A stretch of DNA of 64,000 nt from Streptomyces sp. S4.7. Its GTDB lineage: Bacteria; Actinomycetota; Actinomycetes; Streptomycetales; Streptomycetaceae. The DNA is taken from contig NZ_CP048397.1 in assembly GCF_010384365.1 (NCBI RefSeq), forward strand, positions 3,534,001 to 3,598,000. The letters are read 5' to 3'. This document shows, piece after piece, positions 17,919 through 24,988 of this stretch. The position numbers and the translations under genes are program-made. Below the pieces are notes generated by a model, which saw nothing but the letters and a program-made list of their open reading frames with translations, was not told the DNA's origin and did no database searches. Numbering within the stretch: position 1 is the stretch's first letter; each line of letters begins with the position of its first letter.

Positions 17919-18451
17919 TCACGGCGAGCCGCCGACGGGGCCGCCGGGGGTCGTCCCACCGGCCGGGGGAGCAGGCGCGGGTGGGGGTGGCATGGCGCGG
18001 CGCGGGCGCGGGAAAAGGCGGCGGGCACGGCCCCGGGGGCGAAGGTGCGCTTCCACCGCGGCCATGTAGCGCTCGCGGACATCCGCCAGCGCCCGCAGGT
18101 CGATCACCGACGTCGGGATCACCATCGCCGTGTCGTCCGCCCCTGGGGGCGAGAGCCACGCATCCTTCATGCTCTGCCCGGCCACCGTCCGCGTACGGGC
18201 GACGAGTTCGTCATACGCGGCGCCCACCTCCGGAGCCTCGAAGCGGACCCACGCCTCGTGCCAGGTCAGTCTGGACTGGATCTCTCGCAGCTGCTCCGAC
18301 AGGCGGACCCGCTCCTCGGCGGCAGCGTCCGCGCGGCGGCGCCGCACGACGTAAGCCATCTCCGCGTACTGGATGCTCGCCTCGTACGCGCTCGCGAACA
18401 ATTCCTGCTTCCGCTCCTGCAGCTGGGCGCGACGGCCAATCCGCGCCTGGA
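17919..18451 (-). pseudogene. C-terminal part of a membrane protein gene split by IS3 copy 1
   Basis: The frame is open from the IS boundary to the stop at 17919. It encodes a charged, helical, probably coiled-coil region (Q-A-R-I-G-R-R-A-Q-L-Q-E-R-K onward) and a Pro-rich tail. The missing N-terminus is at 19778-19853 beyond the IS. Removing the IS and one copy of the GGC target duplication joins the parts in frame as 609 nt (202 residues plus stop): one N-terminal transmembrane helix and a cytoplasmic helical domain. I do not recognise the family. In this genome the gene is disrupted. Confidence 0.75.
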
Positions 18452-18523
18452 GGCTGAGGTTCCCCCGAGATGCGGAAGTCGATGACAGAGGGTCAGATGG
18501 TTCTCATGAGAGGAACATCGTCC

Positions 18524-18832
18524 ATGGCTGCCCCCAGAAAGTACTCACTGGAGTTGCGTGAGCGTGCGGTGCGGATGTACCGCGCGTCGGATCCGAAGCC
18601 GCAGATCAAGAAGCTGGCCGTCGACCTTGGCGTCCACCCCGAGGCCCTGCGGGGCTGGATCCGGCAGGCCGAGGCCGATGCCGGCGAGCGGGATGACCGG
18701 CTGACTACCGACGAACACGCCGAGCTGGTGGCACTGCGGAAGGAGAACGCCCAGCTCAAGCGGGCGAACGACGTGCTGCGGACGGCCTCGGCGTTTTTCG
18801 CGGCGCAACTCGACCCGACCCGGCCCAGGTGA
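18524..18832 (+). CDS. IS3-family OrfA (copy 1)
   Basis: The 102-residue protein starts at ATG 18524 (M-A-A-P-R-K-Y-S) behind AGAGG. A helix-turn-helix of the transposase-8 type (K-Y-S-L-E-L-R-E-R-A-V-R-M-Y) is followed by a leucine-zipper-like tail (E-L-V-A-L-R-K-E-N-A-Q-L-K). It recognises the element ends. Confidence 0.9.
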   Translation: MAAPRKYSLELRERAVRMYRASDPKPQIKKLAVDLGVHPEALRGWIRQAEADAGERDDRLTTDEHAELVALRKENAQLKRANDVLRTASAFFAAQLDPTRPR

Positions 18833-19746
18833 CCGCGCTCCTCGACGAGCATCCACACCTGGGAGTCGAGTGCGTACTCCGGGAGCTTTCCATCGCCTCC
18901 TCCACCTACTACCGCTGGCGCCGCGCTGAGAAAGAGCCCTGCGAGCGGCGGCGCCGCGACGTCGAGCTCACCGAGAAGATCAAGGCGATCCATACCGGGT
19001 CCGGTGGCATCTACGGGTCGCCACGGGTGCACGCCATACTGAAACGCGAGGGCGTCCACGTAGGCCGCAAACGCGTCGAGCGGTTGATGCGCGAGGCCGA
19101 TCTGGCGGGTCTCAGCCCGCGCCGGAGCGGTTTCACGCGCCGGGATCCCAAGGCCGCGCTCGCCCCGGACCTCGTCAACCGGGACTTCACCGCCCAGGGG
19201 CCGAACCGTCTGTGGGTCACCGATCTGACGATGATCCCGACCGCCGAGGGACCGCTGTGGCTGTCCGCGATCCGCGACGCATTCTCCCGCCGGGTCGTGG
19301 CCTGGGAAACCTCCGCCCGCGCGGACGCCGACCTGGTCCTGTCCAGCCTGGAGTACGCGCTCGCCTCCCGCGAGGTCGAGCCCGGCAAGCTCATCCACCA
19401 CGCCGACCACGGCTGCCAATATACGTCCATCAAGCTGACAACACGCTTGATGAGGGCAGGAATTGACGCGTCGATGGGCTCGGTCGGCGACAGTTACGAC
19501 AACGCCCTCGCGGAGAATCTGTGGATGCTGACGAAGACCGAGTGCGTCCGCGGCCGCGTCTTCACCACCAGGGCCGAAGCCAACCTCGCACTCTTCGAGT
19601 ACTTCGACGGCTTCTATAACAGCCGGCGCATCCAGAGGCGGCTCGGCTACCTCAGCCCGATCGAGTTCGAGGAGAAGCACTACGCCGAGCAGGCAACGAC
19701 CAAAAGAGCGAACCTGAAACCCCGTCAACCCTCCCTGACCAGCTGA
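18829..19746 (+). CDS. IS3-family OrfB, DDE transposase (copy 1)
   Basis: It has 305 residues with an rve-type integrase core: W-V-T-D-L-T (first D), H-H-A-D-H-G-C-Q-Y-T-S (second D) and L-A-E-N-L-W-M-L-T-K-T-E (E region). The start GTG overlaps the orfA stop (GTGA), so orfB may be made by coupling or by frameshifting into an OrfAB fusion. Confidence 0.9.
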   Translation: MTALLDEHPHLGVECVLRELSIASSTYYRWRRAEKEPCERRRRDVELTEKIKAIHTGSGGIYGSPRVHAILKREGVHVGRKRVERLMREADLAGLSPRRSGFTRRDPKAALAPDLVNRDFTAQGPNRLWVTDLTMIPTAEGPLWLSAIRDAFSRRVVAWETSARADADLVLSSLEYALASREVEPGKLIHHADHGCQYTSIKLTTRLMRAGIDASMGSVGDSYDNALAENLWMLTKTECVRGRVFTTRAEANLALFEYFDGFYNSRRIQRRLGYLSPIEFEEKHYAEQATTKRANLKPRQPSLTS

Positions 19747-19777
19747 TCAGCACCTCCCGAGCAACGGGGGAACCTCA

Positions 19778-19853
19778 GGCCGAGGACGAGGCCGGTCACG
19801 AGTGCGGCGAAAACAGCGGCGTAGGGGCCGAAGACTTTGATCGCGTCAGCCAA
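19778..19853 (-). pseudogene. N-terminal part of the membrane protein gene split by IS3 copy 1
   Basis: It starts at TTG 19853, overlapping the stop of the upstream E2-like gene by 8 bp, so the two were translationally coupled. The ~25 codons encode a transmembrane helix (G-P-Y-A-A-V-F-A-A-L-V-T-G-L-V-L-G-L) and run into the IS. It continues in frame at 18451. The coupling suggests that the membrane protein and the E2-like protein worked together. Confidence 0.72.
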
Positions 19854-20271
19854 TGATGTGGTCCTGTTCGTCGAGGCCCGGCGAACCGTGGCCGTGGGGT
19901 GCTTCGAAGCCCGGCCAGATGTTGGTGGCGCGATAGGCAGATTCCCATCGCAGATGGCGGACGATGATCGCGACGAGGACCCGCCCGCCGTCACCGGGCG
20001 ACCAGCGGCGCGAGGGCGCGTCCTTCGGGTACCAGAGGCAAAGGGAACCGTCGGGGTTGCGGTGGGCGGGGCAGTCGGGTCCGTGTGCGTGGACGCGAGG
20101 GAATGCCGGATCCCCGGCGGCGAAGGCGATCCGGAGACTGTGTGAGGGCAGGATCCGAACGTGCGGGTAGACCTGAACAGTGAAACCGGACGCGAAGTCG
20201 GCAGGTTTGTCCACCTCGCGCGCGTCGAGCCCCGTTGAGCGCATCCCGGTCAGCAGCTCGGCGCGGGCCAT
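19846..20271 (-). CDS. E2 (ubiquitin-conjugating)-like protein
   Basis: The protein has 141 residues. About residues 57-102 read like the core of an E2/UBC fold: F-P-R-V, then H-R-N-P-D-G-S-L-C-L (compare the eukaryotic H-P-N-x-x-G-x-I-C-L, catalytic Cys = C78), then R-R-W-S-P-G-D and a helix R-V-L-V-A-I-I-V-R-H-L. The ending has W-P-G-F-E-A-P-H-G. Prokaryotic E2-like proteins occur with E1-like, JAB or membrane partners in defence loci. No E1 is present here. The gene's upstream end is only 5 bp from IS3 copy 2, so ATG 20271 may be internal to a longer original frame and the gene may be 5' truncated. Motif-based; needs a profile search. Confidence 0.6.
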   Translation of the reverse strand: MARAELLTGMRSTGLDAREVDKPADFASGFTVQVYPHVRILPSHSLRIAFAAGDPAFPRVHAHGPDCPAHRNPDGSLCLWYPKDAPSRRWSPGDGGRVLVAIIVRHLRWESAYRATNIWPGFEAPHGHGSPGLDEQDHIIG

Positions 20272-20345
20272 CGAACTGAGGTTCCCCCGAGATGCGGAAG
20301 TCGATGACAGAGGGTCAGATGGTTCTCATGAGAGGAACATCGTCC

Positions 20346-20654
20346 ATGGCTGCCCCCAGAAAGTACTCACTGGAGTTGCGTGAGCGTGCGGTGCGGATGT
20401 ACCGCGCGTCGGATCCGAAGCCGCAGATCAAGAAGCTGGCCGTCGACCTTGGCGTCCACCCCGAGGCCCTGCGGGGCTGGATCCGGCAGGCCGAGGCCGA
20501 TGCCGGCGAGCGGGATGACCGGCTGACTACCGACGAACACGCCGAGCTGGTGGCACTGCGGAAGGAGAACGCCCAGCTCAAGCGGGCGAACGACGTGCTG
20601 CGGACGGCCTCGGCGTTTTTCGCGGCGCAACTCGACCCGACCCGGCCCAGGTGA
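20346..20654 (+). CDS. IS3-family OrfA (copy 2)
   Basis: The protein is identical to the copy 1 OrfA (102 residues, start ATG 20346). Confidence 0.9.
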   Translation: MAAPRKYSLELRERAVRMYRASDPKPQIKKLAVDLGVHPEALRGWIRQAEADAGERDDRLTTDEHAELVALRKENAQLKRANDVLRTASAFFAAQLDPTRPR

Positions 20655-21568
20655 CCGCGCTCCTCGACGAGCATCCACACCTGGGAGTCGAGTGCGTACT
20701 CCGGGAGCTTTCCATCGCCTCGTCCACCTACTACCGCTGGCGCCGCGCTGAGAAAGAGCCCTGCGAGCGGCGGCGCCGCGACGTCGAGCTCACCGAGAAG
20801 ATCAAGGCGATCCATACCGGGTCCGGTGGCATCTACGGGTCGCCACGGGTGCACGCCATACTGAAACGCGAGGGCGTCCACGTAGGCCGCAAACGCGTCG
20901 AGCGGTTGATGCGCGAGGCCGATCTGGCGGGTCTCAGCCCGCGCCGGAGCGGTTTCACGCGCCGGGATCCCAAGGCCGCGCTCGCCCCGGACCTCGTCAA
21001 CCGGGACTTCACCGCCCAGGGGCCGAACCGTCTGTGGGTCACCGATCTGACGATGATCCCGACCGCCGAGGGACCGCTGTGGCTGTCCGCGATCCGCGAC
21101 GCATTCTCCCGCCGGGTCGTGGCCTGGGAAACCTCCGCCCGCGCGGACGCCGACCTGGTCCTGTCCAGCCTGGAGTACGCGCCCGCCTCCCGCGAGGTCG
21201 AGCCCGGCAAGCTCATCCACCACGCCGACCACGGCTGCCAATATACGTCCATCAAGCTGACAACACGCTTGATGAGGGCAGGAATTGACGCGTCGATGGG
21301 CTCGGCCGGCGACAGTTACGACAACGCCCTCGCGGAGAATCTGTGGATGCTGACGAAGACCGAGTGCGTCCGCGGCCGCGTCTTCACCACCAGGGCCGAA
21401 GCCAACCTCGCACTCTTCGAGTACTTCAACGGCTTCTATAACAGCCGGCGCATCCAGAAGCGGCTCGGCTACCTCAGCCCGATCGAGTTCGAGGAGAAGC
21501 ACTACGCCGAGCAGGCAACGACCAAAAGAGCGAACCTGAAACCCCGTCAACCCTCCCTGACCAGCTGA
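20651..21568 (+). CDS. IS3-family OrfB, DDE transposase (copy 2)
   Basis: It has 305 residues and the same DDE motifs as copy 1. Compared with copy 1 it has L-to-P in E-Y-A-P-A-S, V-to-A in G-S-A-G-D-S, D-to-N in E-Y-F-N-G-F and R-to-K in I-Q-K-R-L, plus one silent change. Which copy is ancestral, or whether either is inactive, cannot be told here. Confidence 0.9.
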   Translation: MTALLDEHPHLGVECVLRELSIASSTYYRWRRAEKEPCERRRRDVELTEKIKAIHTGSGGIYGSPRVHAILKREGVHVGRKRVERLMREADLAGLSPRRSGFTRRDPKAALAPDLVNRDFTAQGPNRLWVTDLTMIPTAEGPLWLSAIRDAFSRRVVAWETSARADADLVLSSLEYAPASREVEPGKLIHHADHGCQYTSIKLTTRLMRAGIDASMGSAGDSYDNALAENLWMLTKTECVRGRVFTTRAEANLALFEYFNGFYNSRRIQKRLGYLSPIEFEEKHYAEQATTKRANLKPRQPSLTS

Positions 21569-21601
21569 TCAGCACCTCCCGAGCAACGGGGGAACCTCAG
21601 T

Positions 21602-21700
21602 CCACGTATTGCCGTCGTCAGTGTCTGCCGCGGCTGGCAGACCGCCGCGCGCGAACTCGGCGATGCCGGGTATGACCCGAGGCGTCACGGCCAGTTCTAA
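21602..21700 (+). pseudogene. Last ~32 codons of a gene cut off by IS3 copy 2
   Basis: The frame is open from the IS edge and ends at TAA 21698-21700. The peptide P-R-I-A-V-V-S-V-C-R-G-W-Q-T then A-A-R-E-L-G-D-A-G-Y-D-P looks like real coding sequence, but I cannot name the family. Its 5' part is missing from the window, consistent with an IS-mediated deletion. Confidence 0.45.
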
Positions 21701-21721
21701 CAACACAGCTCGTCCCCAAGA

Positions 21722-22309
21722 TCACTCGCTCGGGACAGCTGCCCTGGCCGAAGCCTGCTTGTCGGCGTCGGCGAAGAGGAGCGTGGGCTCGGCCAGGATG
21801 TCCCTGCCGGCCTCGCTCTTGTAGATCTCGTCGACGCTGCCGAATCGTGCCTCGCTGTAGTCGAGGTCGAGCAGGGCGGCTGCCTGGCGGACCGACGCCT
21901 CGTCGGGTCCCTCGATCTCGACGAAGGTGGGGAGGTCCGGCCAGGTGTCGAAATCGAAGGCGACTTCGCCCAGGCGCCACTCCTCCCGGTAGTTCTCCTG
22001 GTAGCGCACCTCGCGCAAGCCGACGTTACGGAGGATCTCGGCCATGGCGTGCAGGTCGGACACCTCGGTCTCGATCTCGGTGGTGCCGTCGATCGTCGTG
22101 GAGTCGGTGACCTGCTTCAGCGTGAGAGTGGAGCGGGTGGCCTCGTCCCTCAGGCGGACCCAGGCGCCGCCTTCGAGCGCGTCGTTCTCGAAGATCTTCC
22201 GAGTGAGGAGGGTGCGCGGAAATGCCTGGACGGCTCCGAGCGCCGTCAGTTTGGCCTGGAGGCCGTCGACGTCGACGTCGAGGAACTTGGCTTCGTACTC
22301 GTGCTTCAT
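21722..22309 (-). CDS. CYTH-domain protein (class IV adenylate cyclase / triphosphatase-like)
   Basis: The 195-residue protein has the N-terminal E-Y-E-A-K signature (ExExK, residues 4-8) of the CYTH fold, a metal-dependent tunnel that binds triphosphates. Later motifs fit too: W-V-R-L-R-D, T-L-T-L-K, E-I-E-T-E-V and F-V-E-I-E-G-P. Members make cAMP or hydrolyse thiamine triphosphate, inorganic triphosphate or related compounds; the substrate here is unknown. Start ATG 22309 follows GAAGGA. It was the last gene of an operon with the methyltransferase, kinase-like and radical SAM genes. An IS701 element now sits 20 bp upstream of the start and separates it from them. Confidence 0.85.
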   Translation of the reverse strand: MKHEYEAKFLDVDVDGLQAKLTALGAVQAFPRTLLTRKIFENDALEGGAWVRLRDEATRSTLTLKQVTDSTTIDGTTEIETEVSDLHAMAEILRNVGLREVRYQENYREEWRLGEVAFDFDTWPDLPTFVEIEGPDEASVRQAAALLDLDYSEARFGSVDEIYKSEAGRDILAEPTLLFADADKQASARAAVPSE

Positions 22310-22329
22310 AGGTCCTTCTTCCCGTAGCT

Positions 22330-23779
22330 CTAGTAGGGCTTGGTCATGTGTGGTCCGTGATGGCGTGTCTTCTTGATCGGTCGTGTCGTTGATCGGGTGT
22401 GCTGAGTGGGGAGTTGGCTGCGGTCCGGTGTGATCTGGAGGACTTCGCGGCGGAGATGTTCGAGCCGTTCGCGCGGGCGGATCAGCGGCGGTGGGGCGGG
22501 GTCTATCTGCGGGGCCTGCTGCTGGACGGTGGGCGCAAGTCGGTGGAGCCGATGGCCGCCCGCCTGGGCGAGGACGGGAACCGGCAGGCCCTGGCCCACT
22601 TCGTCACCTCCAGCCCTTGGGACGCGGCGCATGTGCGGGCCCGGTTGGCCTGGCGCATGCAGCCGGTCATCAAACCCACCGCGCTGGTCATCGATGACAC
22701 CGGGTTCCTCAAGGACGGGAACGCTTCGGCGTGCGTGACCAGGCAGTACACCGGCACCGCGGGCAAGGTCACCAACTGCCAGGCCGGAGTCTCGCTGCAC
22801 CTGGCTTCCAACGGCGCCTCGGCGGTGGTCAACTGGCGCCTGTTCCTGCCCGGGAGCTGGGACCCAGCCTCACCGAAAGCCGATCCGGCCAAGGTCGCCC
22901 GCCGTGACAAGTGCGCCATCCCTGCCCAGGTGGGCCATGTCGAGAAGTGGCAGCTGGCCCTCGACATGATCGACGAGACACGGTCCTGGGGCATCGAGGT
23001 GCCCCAGGTCATCGCCGACGCAGGCTACGGGGACACCGCCGCCTTCCGGCTCGGCCTGGAAGAACGCGGTCTCGACTACGTGGTGGGCATCTCGACCACG
23101 ACCACCGCGCAACCCGAAATCGCACAGACATGCATCCCGGCCTGCTCCGGCCGCGGCCCACATCCGGTTCCTGCCTACCCCGAGCCGGCGCAGAGGGTGA
23201 AGAGCCTGGTCATCGCGGCCGGTAAATCTTCCGCGCGGCCGGTGCAGTGGAGGGAGGGATCACGGCCGGGCAGTGGCCGCAGCGGGCACAAGCGCATGTA
23301 TTCGCGCTTCGTGGCCTTGCGGGTCCGGCCCGCCGGACGCGAGATCCGCAAGGCCACGGCCGGCACCGGGCTTCCGGTCCGCTGGCTGCTGGCCGAATGG
23401 CCCGCCGGCCAGGACGAGCCCGTGCAGTTCTGGCTCTCCAACCTGCCCGAAACCACCCCATTGCCCGTCCTCGTACGCACCGCGAAGCTGCGCTGGCGCA
23501 TCGAGAACGACTACCGCGAGATGAAACAGGCCCTGGGCCTGGCCCACTTCGAAGGCCGAACCTGGCCAGGCTGGCACCACCACGTCACCCTCGTCTCGGT
23601 CGCCCACGCCTTCTGCACCCTGCAGCGACTGAACCGATCCCCAAAAGAGACGGCGTCGGCCTGAGCCTCTACCAAGTCGTCCGCGAGCTGCAATTACTCC
23701 TCGTGATCTGGGCCGGCGCCTGTCCCACCTGTCACCGCGACATGCCAGACCCCGCACCAACATGACCAAGCCCTACTAG
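22330..23779 (+). mobile_element. IS701-family element inside an operon (1,450 bp with CTAG ends)
   Basis: Perfect 20-bp inverted repeats lie at 22330-22349 (CTAGTAGGGCTTGGTCATGT) and 23760-23779. The outer CTAG is the likely target duplication. The right CTAG contains the stop codon of the upstream methyltransferase gene, so that gene stays intact. The IS interrupts the short spacer between methyltransferase and CYTH. Confidence 0.9.
22399..23664 (+). CDS. IS701-family transposase
   Basis: The 421-residue DDE_5-type transposase starts at GTG 22399. Catalytic regions are A-L-V-I-D-D-T-G-F-L-K-D (first D), V-I-A-D-A-G-Y-G-D (second D) and L-R-W-R-I-E-N-D-Y-R-E-M-K-Q-A-L-G-L (E). It also has the family's Q-Y-T-G-T-A-G-K-V-T-N-C-Q. 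The frame is intact. Confidence 0.93.
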   Translation: MLSGELAAVRCDLEDFAAEMFEPFARADQRRWGGVYLRGLLLDGGRKSVEPMAARLGEDGNRQALAHFVTSSPWDAAHVRARLAWRMQPVIKPTALVIDDTGFLKDGNASACVTRQYTGTAGKVTNCQAGVSLHLASNGASAVVNWRLFLPGSWDPASPKADPAKVARRDKCAIPAQVGHVEKWQLALDMIDETRSWGIEVPQVIADAGYGDTAAFRLGLEERGLDYVVGISTTTTAQPEIAQTCIPACSGRGPHPVPAYPEPAQRVKSLVIAAGKSSARPVQWREGSRPGSGRSGHKRMYSRFVALRVRPAGREIRKATAGTGLPVRWLLAEWPAGQDEPVQFWLSNLPETTPLPVLVRTAKLRWRIENDYREMKQALGLAHFEGRTWPGWHHHVTLVSVAHAFCTLQRLNRSPKETASA

Positions 23780-24429
23780 GAGGGGGTGGACGCACGGGCT
23801 GCAAGGAGAAGGCCCATACGGTGGTTGTGGTCCTGCAGCTGTCCGACGTGCGCGTGCTCGGTGAACTCGTTGGTCCGCAGGGTGAGCAGGACGTCCCAGT
23901 CCCCGATGAAGTAACGCCGCAGCTTCTCGGGAGATGTGTAGTGCTCCAGCACGTGGTGGCGTTGCGTGAGGGGCATCATGAACTCCGCGCCGAGCAGACC
24001 GCCGGGCCGGACCAGGCGCTGCATGCGGTCGACGAACTCGCCCAACGGCCGGTGGTGGTTGGCACTGTAATGCCACGAGCAGCTCGTCCAGACGGCATCG
24101 CAGGGGGCGGTGACGGGGTCGGAGGCGAGGAAGTCGTCCTCCACGACCTGGACACGGTCGTGCAGCCCTTCCTGCTTCAGGCGCTCGATCATTCCCATCG
24201 CGTGACCGGTTCTGTCACCCGGGAGTTGGACCTCGCCGCCGTGGAGGGCGAGCGGGTCGTGCTCGATGGCGATGACGCGGTAGCCGGCTGCGGCCAGTGG
24301 CACGACGAGTCTGCCGTCGCTCGCGCCGATGACCATCACGGTGGAGTCAGGCTCCGTACGCTCCTTCAGCGCGGCGAGGAACTGAGGGAAGAAGGTGAGG
24401 GTGTGCCGCCACATGCTCGGTGTCTGCAC
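23776..24429 (-). CDS. Class I SAM-dependent methyltransferase
   Basis: It has 217 residues from GTG 24429, which has AAGGAG nine bases upstream. The Rossmann motif I reads V-M-V-I-G-A-S-D-G-R-L-V-V-P-L-A (about residues 31-46), the acidic end of beta 2 is I-A-I-E-H-D, and motif IV is A-V-W-T-S-C-S-W-H-Y. A post-motif R-P-G-G-L-L-G-A-E-F-M-M-P-L is present. The substrate is unknown, probably a small molecule. It overlaps the kinase-like gene by 83 bp. Its stop codon lies in the CTAG used by the IS701 insertion. Confidence 0.82.
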   Translation of the reverse strand: MQTPSMWRHTLTFFPQFLAALKERTEPDSTVMVIGASDGRLVVPLAAAGYRVIAIEHDPLALHGGEVQLPGDRTGHAMGMIERLKQEGLHDRVQVVEDDFLASDPVTAPCDAVWTSCSWHYSANHHRPLGEFVDRMQRLVRPGGLLGAEFMMPLTQRHHVLEHYTSPEKLRRYFIGDWDVLLTLRTNEFTEHAHVGQLQDHNHRMGLLLAARASTPS

Positions 24430-24988
24430 TGGCTTGCTCTCCTTGCGGGTGGGTGCTCAGGACGGCTCGGAGGACCTCGTCAGGGGTGAGACCGGTGGTG
24501 TTCACGCGGTGCATCAGGAACGCTGCGTAGGCGTCGGTGATCTTGTCTGCGGTGATCTCGGCGAGGGCGTCCCAACGCGAGACAGGCTTGTCACGCCGGG
24601 CGAGTCGACGCTGGCGCTCGTCCTCCGCGCAGACGAGGTAGTAGGTGACGGGACGCGCGATGCCCGGCGGCAGGGAAACGGAGAGGTCTGCTCCGAAAGC
24701 GCGGTGGTTGGCCAGGCAGCGTGCGAAGTAGCTCTCGACGACGACCGGGATGCCGGCGGACAGGTACCGCTGGATCTGATCGGTGGCGGTGAACAGGGCC
24801 GAGAGGTAGAAGCACATGCGTGCCTCTGCGTTTCCCAGCCGGTCGACCTCCTGCCGCAGTGCCTGGTAAGTGGGTGGCACGGTCGGGACCAGTACCGCGC
24901 CACGGACGGCTGCGAGCATGGGGGCGAGCGTCGACTTGCCGGTGCCGCGCAGCCCTTCGACGCTCTCGAACGACGCCGGGTCAGACAC
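24347..24988 (-). CDS. P-loop kinase resembling thymidylate/deoxynucleoside kinases
   Basis: It has 213 residues from GTG 24988, chosen because it overlaps the radical SAM stop by 8 bp and because the Walker A box then lies near the N-terminus (G-L-R-G-T-G-K-S-T, residues ~12-20). The segment V-V-V-E-S-Y-F-A-R-C-L-A-N-H-R-A resembles the D-R-Y/F region of dTMP kinases. Y-Y-L-V-C-A-E-D-E-R-Q-R-R-L-A-R-R-D fits the LID region. It probably phosphorylates a nucleotide or nucleoside-like substrate; which one is unknown. Confidence 0.75.
   Translation of the reverse strand: MSDPASFESVEGLRGTGKSTLAPMLAAVRGAVLVPTVPPTYQALRQEVDRLGNAEARMCFYLSALFTATDQIQRYLSAGIPVVVESYFARCLANHRAFGADLSVSLPPGIARPVTYYLVCAEDERQRRLARRDKPVSRWDALAEITADKITDAYAAFLMHRVNTTGLTPDEVLRAVLSTHPQGEQASADTEHVAAHPHLLPSVPRRAEGAYGA

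Larger units (their letters stand above)
18455..19777 (+). mobile_element. IS3-family element, copy 1 (1,323 bp)
   Basis: The ends are TGAGGTTCCCCCG (18455-18467) and its complement (ending 19777). A GGC target duplication flanks it (18452-18454 and 19778-19780). It has two overlapping frames, orfA and orfB. It splits the membrane protein gene described at 17919 and 19778. A second copy, differing at five bases by my reading, lies at 20277-21599. Confidence 0.92.
20277..21599 (+). mobile_element. IS3-family element, copy 2 (1,323 bp)
   Basis: It has the same length and ends as copy 1. The flanking triplets differ (AAC at 20274-20276, GTC at 21600-21602), so there is no target duplication. 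The sequences on its two sides were therefore probably joined by recombination between IS copies or by an IS-mediated deletion. Confidence 0.92.
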
